A stretch of DNA of 64,000 bases from UBA8199 sp964507045 (GTDB lineage Bacteria > Verrucomicrobiota > Verrucomicrobiia > Limisphaerales > UBA8199). Where the stretch lies: contig CAZDOO010000016.1 of the NCBI GenBank assembly GCA_964507045.1, positions 1-64,000 on the forward strand. The letters run 5' to 3'. Below are positions 14,411 to 22,455 of the stretch, one piece after another (the first letter of the stretch is position 1; every line of letters starts with the position of its first letter). The notes under the pieces were generated by a model. That model was not told where the DNA came from. It made no database searches and saw only the letters and a program-made list of their open reading frames with translations. A program made the position numbers and the translations under genes.

Positions 14411-16993
14411 ATGGAAGCGAGCAAGCCGACACAAGCCGGAACTGTGGACGACCCAAAGGCCGGCACCTGCCGCACCGTGCTGGTGTGCGTGGCACTGGCC
14501 GCGGTGACGCTGGCGGCGTTTGCGCCGATGGCGGGCAATGGGTTCGTCAGTTACGATGACCCGGACTACGTCACTCGCAATCCGCACGTGCTGGGAGGAT
14601 TAAGCTGGCCAAGCGTGGTCTGGGCTTTCCAAAGCGGGTATGCGGGGAATTGGCACCCGGTAACGTGGCTGTCGCACATGCTGGATGTGCAGCTCTGGGG
14701 GCTGAAGCCGGCGGGGCATCACCTGACCAGCTTGTTGCTGCATGCGGCCAACGCGGTGCTGCTGTTCCTCGTGCTGAGACGGGCCGCTGGGGGATTCAAT
14801 GTCGAACATCCAACATCCAACATCCAACATCCCGCAGCCAACCTTGAACCTCGAACCTCGAACCTTGAACCTCGAACGTCCTTGGCCCTCGACCCTCGAC
14901 GCTCGACCCTCGACGCCCACCCTTCGACCCTCGACCCTTGCTGGGCCTGCGCCCTGGTGGCAGCGCTCTTCGCGCTGCACCCGCTGCACGTCGAGTCGGT
15001 GGCCTGGATCGCCGAGCGCAAGGATGTGCTGAGCGGGCTGTTCTTCCTGCTGACGCTCTGGGCCTACGTGCGCTACGCGGAAGGCAGAAGGCAGAAGGCA
15101 GAAGGAAGAAGGAAGAATGCCGAATGCAGAACACCCTTTGCCCAGCCCACTTCTTCATTCTGCATTCATCCTTCTGCCTTTTACTTTTTCGCGCTGGTCT
15201 GCTTCGCCCTGGGCCTGATGAGCAAGCCGATGCTCGTCACGCTGCCCTTTGTGCTGCTGCTGCTCGATTACTGGCCGCTGGGGCGAATGCAGAAGGAAGA
15301 AGGCAGAATGCAGAATGGGGAGGCGGATCACGCAACACGCAACACGCAACACGCAACACTCCATCGCTCCACCACTCCACCACTCCGCCTGGTTCTGGAG
15401 AAGTTGCCCTTCTTCGCCCTGGCCGCCGCGTCGTGCGCGGTGACGTTTGTCGTCCAGCGCGGGGCGGGGGCGGTTAATTCGCTAGAGACGCTGCCGCTGG
15501 AGTTTCGGATTTCCAACGCCCTCATCTCCTACGTGCGTTACGTGGGCAAGCTGGTATGGCCGGCAGAGCTGGCGGTGTTTTATCCCGCGCCGACGGAATG
15601 GCCGGCGGGGTATGTGGCGGTGGCGGCGCTGGTGCTGGCGGGGGTGACGGCGCTGGCGCTCCGATGCGCCCGCCGGGCACCGTGGTTCGCGTTCGGCTGG
15701 TTCTGGTACTTGGGGACGCTGGTGCCGGTGATCGGGCTGGTGCAGGTCGGAATGCAGTCCATGGCGGACCGGTATAGTTACCTGCCGCTGATTGGGTTGT
15801 TCGTGGCGGCGGTCTGGGCCGGGGCGGACGCGGCGGGGCGCTGGCCGCGCAGCCGGGGCTGGCTGGCGGCAGGCGCGGGGGCGGCTTTGGTGGCGTGCGG
15901 AGCGTTGACCTGGCGGCAAACGGGTCATTGGCGCGACAGCGCGAGCCTGTTCACGCACGCGCTGGCGGTCACGCGCGACAACTTCGTGGCGCATAACAAC
16001 CTGGGCGTGATGCTGCTGGACAAGGACCAGACAGCGGCGGCGGAGGAGCATTTTGCGGAGGCGGTGCGGATCAAGCGCAATTACCCGGAGGCGCTGGGAA
16101 ACCTGGCGCTGTGCCGCGTGAAGCAGGGGCGGATGGCGGAGGCCACGGAATTGCTGGAACGGTCGCTGCAAGGGCGGGCGACGGCTGATGTGTGGTACAA
16201 CCGGGGCCTGCTGGAGGAAAAGCAGGGCCGACTGGCGGAGGCGCAGCACTATTACGAGGAGGCGCTGCGGCTCCGGCCAGAGCATGCCCAGTCGCACCTG
16301 ACGCTGGGGATATTGCTGGCGGCGCAGAACCGGGGGCAGGAGGCCCTGGCGCATTTCCAGGCGGCGGTGCGCGGCGCGCCGGACAATGCGGATGCGCATT
16401 TCAACCTGGCGCTGGCGCTGAACAACAAGGGCGATTACGCCGGGGCGGCAGCGCAATACGCGGAGGTGTGCCGGCTGCAACCGGACGATCTCGAAGCACG
16501 GCGCAACCTGGGAACGACGCTGCTGGTCGCCGGCAAGACAGCCGAAGCGGCGGCGCAGCTCCAGGAAGTGCTGCGGACGAAGCCGGATGCGCCAACACAT
16601 CACCGCCTGGCGCTGGCGCTGGACAGCCAGGGACAGGTGGGAGAGGCGGCGGGGCACTATCGCGAAGCCGTGCGGCTGAGCCCGGACACGCCGCTCTACT
16701 TGAACGACCTGGCGTGGTTCCTGGCGACCAACCCGAAGGCCGAGCTGCGGGACGGCGCCGAGGCCGTGCGGCTGGCCGAGCGGGCGCGGGACTTGAGCGG
16801 CGGCAAGCAGGCGCTTTGCTGGGGAACCCTCGATGCGGCGTATGCCGAGGCGGGGCGCTTCACCGACGCGCTGGCGGCGGCGGCCAAGGCCCGTGACCTG
16901 GCGCAGGCCGCCGGACAGACTGACATCGCCCACCAGGCTGAGGAACGGATGGCACTGTATCGGGAAGGGAAGCAGTATCGAAGGCAGTTGTAG
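14411..16993 (+). CDS. Membrane-anchored TPR protein with repeat insertions
   Basis: An 860-residue protein resembling multi-pass TMTC/PMT-like membrane proteins with a TPR tail. About ten hydrophobic segments span 20-510 (for example LLLHAANAVLLFLVL, LVTLPFVLLLLDYWPLGR). From about 530 to 830 a series of TPR units follows (AHNNLGVMLLDKDQTAAAEEHF, AEAQHYYEEALRLRPEHAQS). Motifs SYDDPDYVT and HPLHVESVAWIAERKDVLS are family hallmarks. Three in-frame stretches (about 131-176, 223-257, 292-326) are translated heptanucleotide repeats lying in loops between membrane helices. Start is ATG 14411; a far longer upstream frame is a shadow of the lipoprotein gene. It probably acts in the envelope, perhaps in glycan transfer, but no active site is assigned. 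Confidence 0.8.
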   Translation: MEASKPTQAGTVDDPKAGTCRTVLVCVALAAVTLAAFAPMAGNGFVSYDDPDYVTRNPHVLGGLSWPSVVWAFQSGYAGNWHPVTWLSHMLDVQLWGLKPAGHHLTSLLLHAANAVLLFLVLRRAAGGFNVEHPTSNIQHPAANLEPRTSNLEPRTSLALDPRRSTLDAHPSTLDPCWACALVAALFALHPLHVESVAWIAERKDVLSGLFFLLTLWAYVRYAEGRRQKAEGRRKNAECRTPFAQPTSSFCIHPSAFYFFALVCFALGLMSKPMLVTLPFVLLLLDYWPLGRMQKEEGRMQNGEADHATRNTQHATLHRSTTPPLRLVLEKLPFFALAAASCAVTFVVQRGAGAVNSLETLPLEFRISNALISYVRYVGKLVWPAELAVFYPAPTEWPAGYVAVAALVLAGVTALALRCARRAPWFAFGWFWYLGTLVPVIGLVQVGMQSMADRYSYLPLIGLFVAAVWAGADAAGRWPRSRGWLAAGAGAALVACGALTWRQTGHWRDSASLFTHALAVTRDNFVAHNNLGVMLLDKDQTAAAEEHFAEAVRIKRNYPEALGNLALCRVKQGRMAEATELLERSLQGRATADVWYNRGLLEEKQGRLAEAQHYYEEALRLRPEHAQSHLTLGILLAAQNRGQEALAHFQAAVRGAPDNADAHFNLALALNNKGDYAGAAAQYAEVCRLQPDDLEARRNLGTTLLVAGKTAEAAAQLQEVLRTKPDAPTHHRLALALDSQGQVGEAAGHYREAVRLSPDTPLYLNDLAWFLATNPKAELRDGAEAVRLAERARDLSGGKQALCWGTLDAAYAEAGRFTDALAAAAKARDLAQAAGQTDIAHQAEERMALYREGKQYRRQL
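14804..14938. repeat. Heptanucleotide repeat tract inside the TPR gene (1)
   Basis: Successive runs of AACATCC, of TTGAACC/TCGAACC and of CCTCGAC, each with a 7-nt period. They are translated in frame as a low-complexity loop rich in Asn, Leu, Asp, Ser and Pro. Confidence 0.8.
15079..15181. repeat. Heptanucleotide inverted repeat inside the TPR gene (2)
   Basis: Runs of GAAGGCA, GAAGGAA and GAATGCA (15079-15132) face complementary TTCTGCA/TTCTGCC units (15153-15181), so the tract can fold back. It is translated in frame between two membrane segments. Confidence 0.75.
15286..15388. repeat. Heptanucleotide repeat tract inside the TPR gene (3)
   Basis: GAATGCA/GAAGGAA/GAAGGCA units are followed by four CGCAACA units and then CCACTCCA-like units. 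The tract stays in frame directly after the DYWPLGR motif. Confidence 0.75.
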
Positions 16994-17082
16994 AAGGGAG
17001 ATCGCGAATAAAGGGGCGAAGTGGTTAAACAGGTTGCAGCACTACAGGGGGAAGCTATGCGCCCTATGTGGGATTGGGGGGG

Positions 17083-17110
17083 TTGTAATTAGAATTGTTC
17101 CAACTATTGA
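17083..17110 (+). promoter_or_regulatory. Possible promoter of the fur-suf transcript
   Basis: An AT-rich island in GC-rich DNA. TTGTAA (17083-17088), 16 bp, TATTGA (17105-17110). The match is weak. It favours the ATG at 17144 over 17117 as the start of the Fur-like gene. A Fur/Per-type operator is possible, but no clean inverted box was found. Confidence 0.3.
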
Positions 17111-17143
17111 CAAGTGATGGGGTGGTCGTATTGTGCCGGTGGA

Positions 17144-17608
17144 ATGAATCGAGCGGTGGACCTTCAGGGCGATAGTGGGCTAGATGAGCGGCTGGCGCGG
17201 GGCGGTTTTCGTTTTACGCCCCAGCGGCAGCACGTCTATGCTGTACTCTTGCAGGAACCGGATCATCCGACGGCGGAACAGGTGTTTATCCGGGCCAAGC
17301 GGGAGATGCCGGAGATTTCGATGGCAACGGTCTATAATTGCCTGGACGCGCTGGTGAAGTGCGGGCTGGCGCGACAGGTGGCGCTGGAGCGGGGGGCGGC
17401 GCGGTTCTGCCCGAACATGCGGCAGCACTGCCACTTTTATTGCGACGCGTGCGACCGCGTGTTCGATGTGGACCTGCCGGCGGGGACGGGTATCGTTCTG
17501 CCGGCGGGCTACCAGGCGGAGCGGTATGACATTGCCATTCACGGGCGGTGTCCGGCTTGCGCGGGGGGAAGCAGGGAAGAGGTTGAAAGGGTTAAAGCAG
17601 TTGAATGA
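17144..17608 (+). CDS. Fur-family metalloregulator next to suf genes
   Basis: A 154-residue Fur/PerR/Zur-type repressor. A winged helix (about 14-80, FRFTPQRQHVYAVLLQ, then PEISMATVYNCLDALVKCGL) is followed by the dimerisation domain with two CxxC pairs, YCDACD and RCPACAG, for structural zinc, and a His-rich stretch HCHFYCDAC. ATG 17144 is chosen because GGTGG precedes it and the predicted promoter lies too close to the ATG at 17117, which would add nine residues. It lies 14 bases before sufB on the same strand, so it probably responds to iron or peroxide and controls the SUF genes. Fur, PerR and Zur cannot be told apart from this sequence. Confidence 0.85.
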   Translation: MNRAVDLQGDSGLDERLARGGFRFTPQRQHVYAVLLQEPDHPTAEQVFIRAKREMPEISMATVYNCLDALVKCGLARQVALERGAARFCPNMRQHCHFYCDACDRVFDVDLPAGTGIVLPAGYQAERYDIAIHGRCPACAGGSREEVERVKAVE

Positions 17609-17622
17609 GTGACTGAGTTGAG

Positions 17623-19071
17623 ATGAGCACAGCAACTGAGACAATCGAAGGCCTGGTCAAGCAGGAGTATAAGTACGGCTTCGTCACGGACGTGGAGGCC
17701 GAGTCGGCGCCGCCGGGGTTGAACGAGGACATCGTGCGGTTCATCTCGGCGAAGAAGCACGAGCCGGAGTTCATGTTGGAGTGGCGGCTCAAGGCCTACC
17801 GGCATTGGCTGACGATGAAAGAGCCGACCTGGCCGCATGTGCATTACCCGCCGATTGATTACCAGGGCTCGGTGTATTACTCGGCGCCGAAGAAGAAGGG
17901 CGACGGGCCGCGCAGCCTGGAAGAGGTGGACCCGAAGCTGCTGGAGACTTACGAGAAGCTGGGCATCCCGCTCAAGGAGCGCGCGCGGCTGGCCGGCGTG
18001 GCGGTGGACGCGGTGTTTGACAGCGTGTCGGTGGGGACCACGTTCAAGAAGCAGTTGGCGGAGAAGGGGATCATCTTCTGCTCGTTCACGGACGCCGTCC
18101 AGGAGCATCCGGACCTGGTAAGGAAGTATCTGGGGATGGTGGTGCCCTACACGGACAACTTCTTCGCGGCGCTCAACGCAGCGGTGTTCAGCGACGGGTC
18201 GTTCTGCTTTATCCCCAAGGGCGTGCGCTGCCCGATGGAGCTGTCCACCTACTTCCGGATCAACGCGGCCAACACGGGCCAGTTCGAGCGGACGCTGATC
18301 GTGGCGGAGGAGGGGGCGTCGGTGAGCTACCTGGAAGGGTGCACGGCGCCGATGCGGGACGAGCACCAGTTGCACGCGGCGGTGGTGGAGCTGATCGCGC
18401 TGGACAACGCGCAGATCAAGTACTCGACGGTGCAGAACTGGTACCCGGGCGACGAGCACGGCAAGGGCGGCATCTACAACTTCGTTACCAAGCGCGGGCT
18501 GTGCAAGGGGAAGAACTCGAAGATTTGCTGGACGCAGGTGGAGACGGGCTCGGCGATCACCTGGAAATACCCGAGCTGCATTTTGCTGGGCGACAACTCG
18601 GCGGGGGAGTTCTACTCGGTGGCGGTGACGAACAATTACCAGCAAGCGGACACGGGCACCAAGATGGTGCACATCGGCAGGAACACGCGCAGCACGATTG
18701 TGTCCAAGGGCATCTCGGCCGGGCACGGCCAGAACAGCTACCGGGGCCTGGTGAAGGTCCAGAAGAGCGCGGCGAACGCGCGGAATTTCTCGCAGTGCGA
18801 CTCGCTGCTGCTGGGCGACAAGTGCGGGGCGCACACGTTCCCCTACCTCGAGGTGAAGAACACCACGGCGCGGGTGGAGCACGAAGCTTCGACCTCGAAG
18901 ATCGGGGAGGACCAGATCTTCTACTGCAACCAGCGGGGGCTCTCCACGCAGGACGCGGTGAACATGATCGTGAACGGATTCTGCAAGGAAGTGTTCCGCG
19001 AGCTGCCGATGGAATTCGCCGTGGAAGCGCAGAAGCTGTTGGGCGTGAGCCTCGAGGGGAGTGTGGGGTGA
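17623..19071 (+). CDS. sufB: SufB, Fe-S cluster assembly scaffold
   Basis: A 482-residue protein matching the usual SufB length and motifs: PPGLNEDIVRFISAKKHEP at the N-terminus, GVRCPMELSTYFRIN in the middle, and the conserved C-terminal beta-helix region EDQIFYCNQRGLS. It forms the scaffold complex with SufC (and normally SufD) on which Fe-S clusters are built in the cytoplasm. It follows the Fur-like gene by 14 bases and precedes sufC by 138 bases that contain only short GGGTTAA-type repeats. No sufD or sufS lies downstream; the next gene is on the other strand. Confidence 0.95.
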   Translation: MSTATETIEGLVKQEYKYGFVTDVEAESAPPGLNEDIVRFISAKKHEPEFMLEWRLKAYRHWLTMKEPTWPHVHYPPIDYQGSVYYSAPKKKGDGPRSLEEVDPKLLETYEKLGIPLKERARLAGVAVDAVFDSVSVGTTFKKQLAEKGIIFCSFTDAVQEHPDLVRKYLGMVVPYTDNFFAALNAAVFSDGSFCFIPKGVRCPMELSTYFRINAANTGQFERTLIVAEEGASVSYLEGCTAPMRDEHQLHAAVVELIALDNAQIKYSTVQNWYPGDEHGKGGIYNFVTKRGLCKGKNSKICWTQVETGSAITWKYPSCILLGDNSAGEFYSVAVTNNYQQADTGTKMVHIGRNTRSTIVSKGISAGHGQNSYRGLVKVQKSAANARNFSQCDSLLLGDKCGAHTFPYLEVKNTTARVEHEASTSKIGEDQIFYCNQRGLSTQDAVNMIVNGFCKEVFRELPMEFAVEAQKLLGVSLEGSVG

Positions 19072-19209
19072 GGCGCCGGGGGGCAGAGGTTGCGGCGGGG
19101 GCAATGGGTTAAATGGGTTAAGTAGGTTAAAGGGGCCGAGCGGGAGAATGGAGATAGGGTTTGACAGCGAGCAGATGAATCGGAAGCTAGCAGGCTGAAG
19201 CAGACAACG

Positions 19210-19980
19210 ATGAAGCAAGCGATATTGGAAATACAGGACCTCACCGCCGGGGTGGAAGGCAAACAGATTCTCAAAGGCATCAACCTGCGGATTTATCCCG
19301 GCGAGGTGCACGCCATCATGGGTCCGAATGGCAGCGGCAAGAGCACGCTGGCGGCGATCCTGGCGGGCCGGGAGGGTTACGAGGTGCGGTCGGGGAGGGT
19401 GCTGTATAACGGCCAGGACCTGCTGGAGCTGGACCCGGAAGAGCGAGCCCGGGAGGGGCTGTTTCTCGCGTTCCAATACCCGGTGGAAATCCCGGGCGTG
19501 AACAGCACTTACTTCCTTAAATCGGCGTTGAACGAGGTGCGCAAGCACAAAGGCCAGCCGGAGCTGGACGCGATGGAGTTCCTGACGCTGGTGAAGGACA
19601 AGATCCAGTTGCTGGAGTTGAACGAGGACCTGCTGCGGCGGTCGGTCAACGAAGGCTTCTCCGGCGGCGAGAAGAAGCGCAACGAGATTTTCCAGATGGC
19701 GGTGCTGGAGCCGCGGCTGGCCGTGTTGGACGAGACCGACTCCGGGCTGGATATTGATGCGCTGAAGATCGTGTCCAACGGTGTGAACAAGCTGCGGGGC
19801 CCGGACAACGCGCAATTGGTCATCACGCACTACCAGCGGTTGCTGAACTACATCGTGCCGGACTTCGTGCATGTGCTGGCCGACGGCCGGATCCTGCGCA
19901 CGGGCGACAAGACGCTGGCGCTGGCGCTGGAGGAGAAGGGCTACGACTGGATCCTGAAGGAAGAGGCCGCGACGGCTTAA
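19210..19980 (+). CDS. sufC: SufC, ATPase of the SUF complex
   Basis: A 256-residue ABC-type ATPase. Walker A is GPNGSGKST (about 38-46), the signature is FSGGEKKRNE, Walker B plus the Glu switch is LAVLDETDSGLD, and the switch His is VITHYQRLL. The SGGEKKRNEI and ETDSGLDID variants are diagnostic of SufC. It powers conformational change of the SufBC(D) scaffold. It is the last plus-strand gene before a convergent gene ending 16 bases away. Confidence 0.95.
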   Translation: MKQAILEIQDLTAGVEGKQILKGINLRIYPGEVHAIMGPNGSGKSTLAAILAGREGYEVRSGRVLYNGQDLLELDPEERAREGLFLAFQYPVEIPGVNSTYFLKSALNEVRKHKGQPELDAMEFLTLVKDKIQLLELNEDLLRRSVNEGFSGGEKKRNEIFQMAVLEPRLAVLDETDSGLDIDALKIVSNGVNKLRGPDNAQLVITHYQRLLNYIVPDFVHVLADGRILRTGDKTLALALEEKGYDWILKEEAATA

Positions 19981-19996
19981 ACGCACGCGCGCCGAT

Positions 19997-20683
19997 TCAG
20001 CGCGGGAAGCAATCCACCTTCGGCGCCACGCGGGGACGCAGGTCCAACTCGAAGACCACCCGCCGGCGGCCCACCGTGAAACAGGTTTGGCCAGCCAGCG
20101 CGGTTGCCTCCAGCGCCTCCCATCCGGTCAAATTCCAGGCCGCGAAGCTGTGCCGGTAGAAGTGCCACGAGTCGCGGGAATACCGCACGGGACGCATATC
20201 GGTCCGCAGTGAGGACTTGAGGATCGGCTGCAGGCAATCCCAATCGCGGTCATTGTAAACCCCATGCGGCACGAACCAGGCTCGCTTGAGCTTGTCGGCG
20301 GTGGGCGGGTGTTTGATGGTGACGGCGGGCGCCAACAGGTCCTCGGCGGTATGCAGCAGCAGCAACGGCGGGCGGAACGTCGCGCGGATGAGTGTCTGGT
20401 TGGTCAGCGCGCGGACGGCTGTAAGGAGGGAGGCCGGGGACTCGGTCAAGTCTGCCTGGGCGCGCCGGAAGAAGTAGAACTCGTCCGTCGCCCCGGGCAT
20501 GAAGATCAGCGCCTTGACGACGTTGTTGGACTGGAAGGCGCCCAGCATAAGGCGGACACAGTTGGTGCGGTTGAGCTGGGCGACGTTGGTCCCGAGCGGC
20601 ATCCGGGCCAGCGCGCTCGGCCAACTCTCCGCCGCCAGCGCGGCCGGCACGAGGCAGAGCCAGAAAAGCAAGGTTCTCAGCAC
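19997..20683 (-). CDS. Exported protein of unknown function
   Basis: A 228-residue protein with a clear signal peptide (MLRTLLFWLCLVPAALAAES, cleavage likely after AAA or ALAA). The mature part has no recognised domain. Conserved-looking segments are IFMPGATDEFYFFRRAQ, HTAEDLLAP and WHFYRHSFAAWNLTGWEAL. It probably resides in the periplasm or is membrane-associated. It converges on sufC with 16 bases between stops and is unlikely to be functionally related. Confidence 0.7.
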   Translation of the reverse strand: MLRTLLFWLCLVPAALAAESWPSALARMPLGTNVAQLNRTNCVRLMLGAFQSNNVVKALIFMPGATDEFYFFRRAQADLTESPASLLTAVRALTNQTLIRATFRPPLLLLHTAEDLLAPAVTIKHPPTADKLKRAWFVPHGVYNDRDWDCLQPILKSSLRTDMRPVRYSRDSWHFYRHSFAAWNLTGWEALEATALAGQTCFTVGRRRVVFELDLRPRVAPKVDCFPR

Positions 20684-20766
20684 CGGGCGCAGATTAGCAT
20701 CGCCTTTCCGCCCAAAGCAATCCCGGCGCGGCCCTAAGCCGCCAGCGAGTCCCCGCCCTTTTTTCC

Positions 20767-20795
20767 GTAGCGGCGGCTTGTCAGAGCGCCGCTAC
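20767..20795. repeat. REP-like hairpin GTAGCGGCG
   Basis: GTAGCGGCG (20767-20775) and CGCCGCTAC (20787-20795) form a perfect 9-bp stem with an 11-nt loop, in the divergent interval before the sulfatase. This is the typical form of a small dispersed palindrome. Confidence 0.5.
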
Positions 20796-20869
20796 GCTGT
20801 GGCGACTGCGGCTTGACTAACTCGCTCACCTAGGTTCATGCTGCTGCGCAAACTGAACGATCACCGCCT

Positions 20870-22393
20870 ATGATTTCCAAACTCCCGCACATGAAACGCC
20901 ACCCCGCTTGCGCCGCGCTTCGCTTCGCCGGCATCCAATTGTTTCTGTCGGTTGCTGTTCTCGCCCGGGTGGAAGCGGCGGTTTCGACCGGGCGCCCGAA
21001 TATTCTGTTCCTGTTCGCCGACGACCAGCGGGCGGACACCATTGCCGCCTGGGGCAACCCGCATATCCGGACGCCCAACCTGGACAAACTGGTCGAGGCG
21101 GGGGTGAGCTTCCGGGGCAATTACATCTTTGGCGGGAATAGCGGGGCGGTGTGCATGCCGAGCCGGGCGATGCTGATGAGCGGACGGACGTGGTTCCATG
21201 TGGACACCAAAAAGCTGACCGGGGCGAAGTTGATGCCCGAGATCCTGCACGAAAACGGGTATGTGAGCTTTGGCACCGGCAAATGGCACAACGGCGAGGA
21301 GTCCTGGCTGCGGGCGTTTCAACGGGGCAAGACGGTGATGTTCGGCGGGATGTCCGATCACTTGAGAGTCCCGGTCCGGGACCTCGGGCCGGATGGCAAG
21401 CTGACGGCCCAGCGCACCGGCGAGAAGTTTTCCAGCGAGCTGTTTGCCGATTCGGTGATCGAGTTTCTCAAGAGCCAGGACGGTCAGCGGCCGTTCTTCG
21501 CCTATGTGGCCTTTACGGCGCCGCACGACCCGCGAATGCCACCGTCCCAGCAGGTGGATTTTTATTACCAGCACAAGCCGCCGCTGCCGCCGAACTTCCT
21601 GCCGCAGTTTCCCTTCGATAACGGCCACATGCTGAAATGCCGGGACGAGAACCTGGCGGCGTGGCCCCGCACCGAGGCCGTGATCCGGGACCAACTGGCC
21701 GAATACTACGGCATGATCACCCACCTGGACGGACAGATCGGGCGCATTCTGGAGACGCTGAAGCAGACGGGCCAGGCCACCAACACGATTATCATCTACG
21801 CGGCCGACAACGGCTTGGCGCTCGGCAGCCACGGGCTGATGGGCAAGCAGAGCGTTTTCGAGCACAGCATGCGCGTCCCGTTGATCTTCGCCGGGCCGGG
21901 CATTCCGGCGGGCAAGTCCATACGCGCCTTCACCTACCTGCTCGATGTGTTCCCAACGGTCTGTGAGCTGACGGGCGTCGCCCGGCCGAAGGGTCTCGAG
22001 GGCGAAAGCCTTCGCCCCTTGTGGGAAGGGAAGAAGGAGCGGATCCGCGACTCGGTGTTTCTCCCTTACATTGACATCCAGCGCGCCGTGCGGGATGAGC
22101 GATGGAAGCTGATCGCTTACCCTAAAGCCGGCTACCTGCAGTTGTTCGACCTGCAGGCGGACCCGAATGAACGCACTAACTTGTTCGGTGCGCCGGAGCT
22201 CGCCGGCCAGACCCGGCGGCTGCTGGCGCTAATGAAGGAGTGGCAGGCCAAGTCGGACGACACACTCGCGGTGCCTGAAACGAGCAAACCTTACACGCCG
22301 ATTGATCTGACCGGCCGGAAGCGCACCCCGGACGAGTGGCAGCCGGAATGGATCGTGAAGAAGTACTTCCAGGGTGGCCCGGCCGCGAACTGA
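20870..22393 (+). CDS. Secreted sulfatase
   Basis: A 507-residue arylsulfatase-type hydrolase. After a signal peptide (hydrophobic LFLSVAVLA), the domain opens with NILFLFADDQ, whose two Asp bind calcium, and carries the sulfatase signature VCMPSRAMLMSGR; Cys95 is the residue converted to formylglycine. Further family blocks are GKWHNG, FFAYVAFTAPHDPR and YAADNGLALGSHGLMGKQS. The DGQI block and a C-terminal domain around LFDLQADPNERTNL complete the fold. It would remove sulfate esters from external glycans or similar substrates in the periplasm. Start is ATG 20870, or ATG 20891 seven codons later. No maturase is encoded in this window. Confidence 0.92.
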   Translation: MISKLPHMKRHPACAALRFAGIQLFLSVAVLARVEAAVSTGRPNILFLFADDQRADTIAAWGNPHIRTPNLDKLVEAGVSFRGNYIFGGNSGAVCMPSRAMLMSGRTWFHVDTKKLTGAKLMPEILHENGYVSFGTGKWHNGEESWLRAFQRGKTVMFGGMSDHLRVPVRDLGPDGKLTAQRTGEKFSSELFADSVIEFLKSQDGQRPFFAYVAFTAPHDPRMPPSQQVDFYYQHKPPLPPNFLPQFPFDNGHMLKCRDENLAAWPRTEAVIRDQLAEYYGMITHLDGQIGRILETLKQTGQATNTIIIYAADNGLALGSHGLMGKQSVFEHSMRVPLIFAGPGIPAGKSIRAFTYLLDVFPTVCELTGVARPKGLEGESLRPLWEGKKERIRDSVFLPYIDIQRAVRDERWKLIAYPKAGYLQLFDLQADPNERTNLFGAPELAGQTRRLLALMKEWQAKSDDTLAVPETSKPYTPIDLTGRKRTPDEWQPEWIVKKYFQGGPAAN

Positions 22394-22455
22394 TCTGGAT
22401 CAGTCAAGAGCGGCGGATTCCCCGATTGCCGAGCCGGTTCGGGAGTGGGCGGCTC

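Noticed and set aside
20767..20795. Terminator before the sulfatase
   Set aside because: The stem is perfect but lacks a T tract and is not placed at the end of a gene; it fits a dispersed palindrome better.
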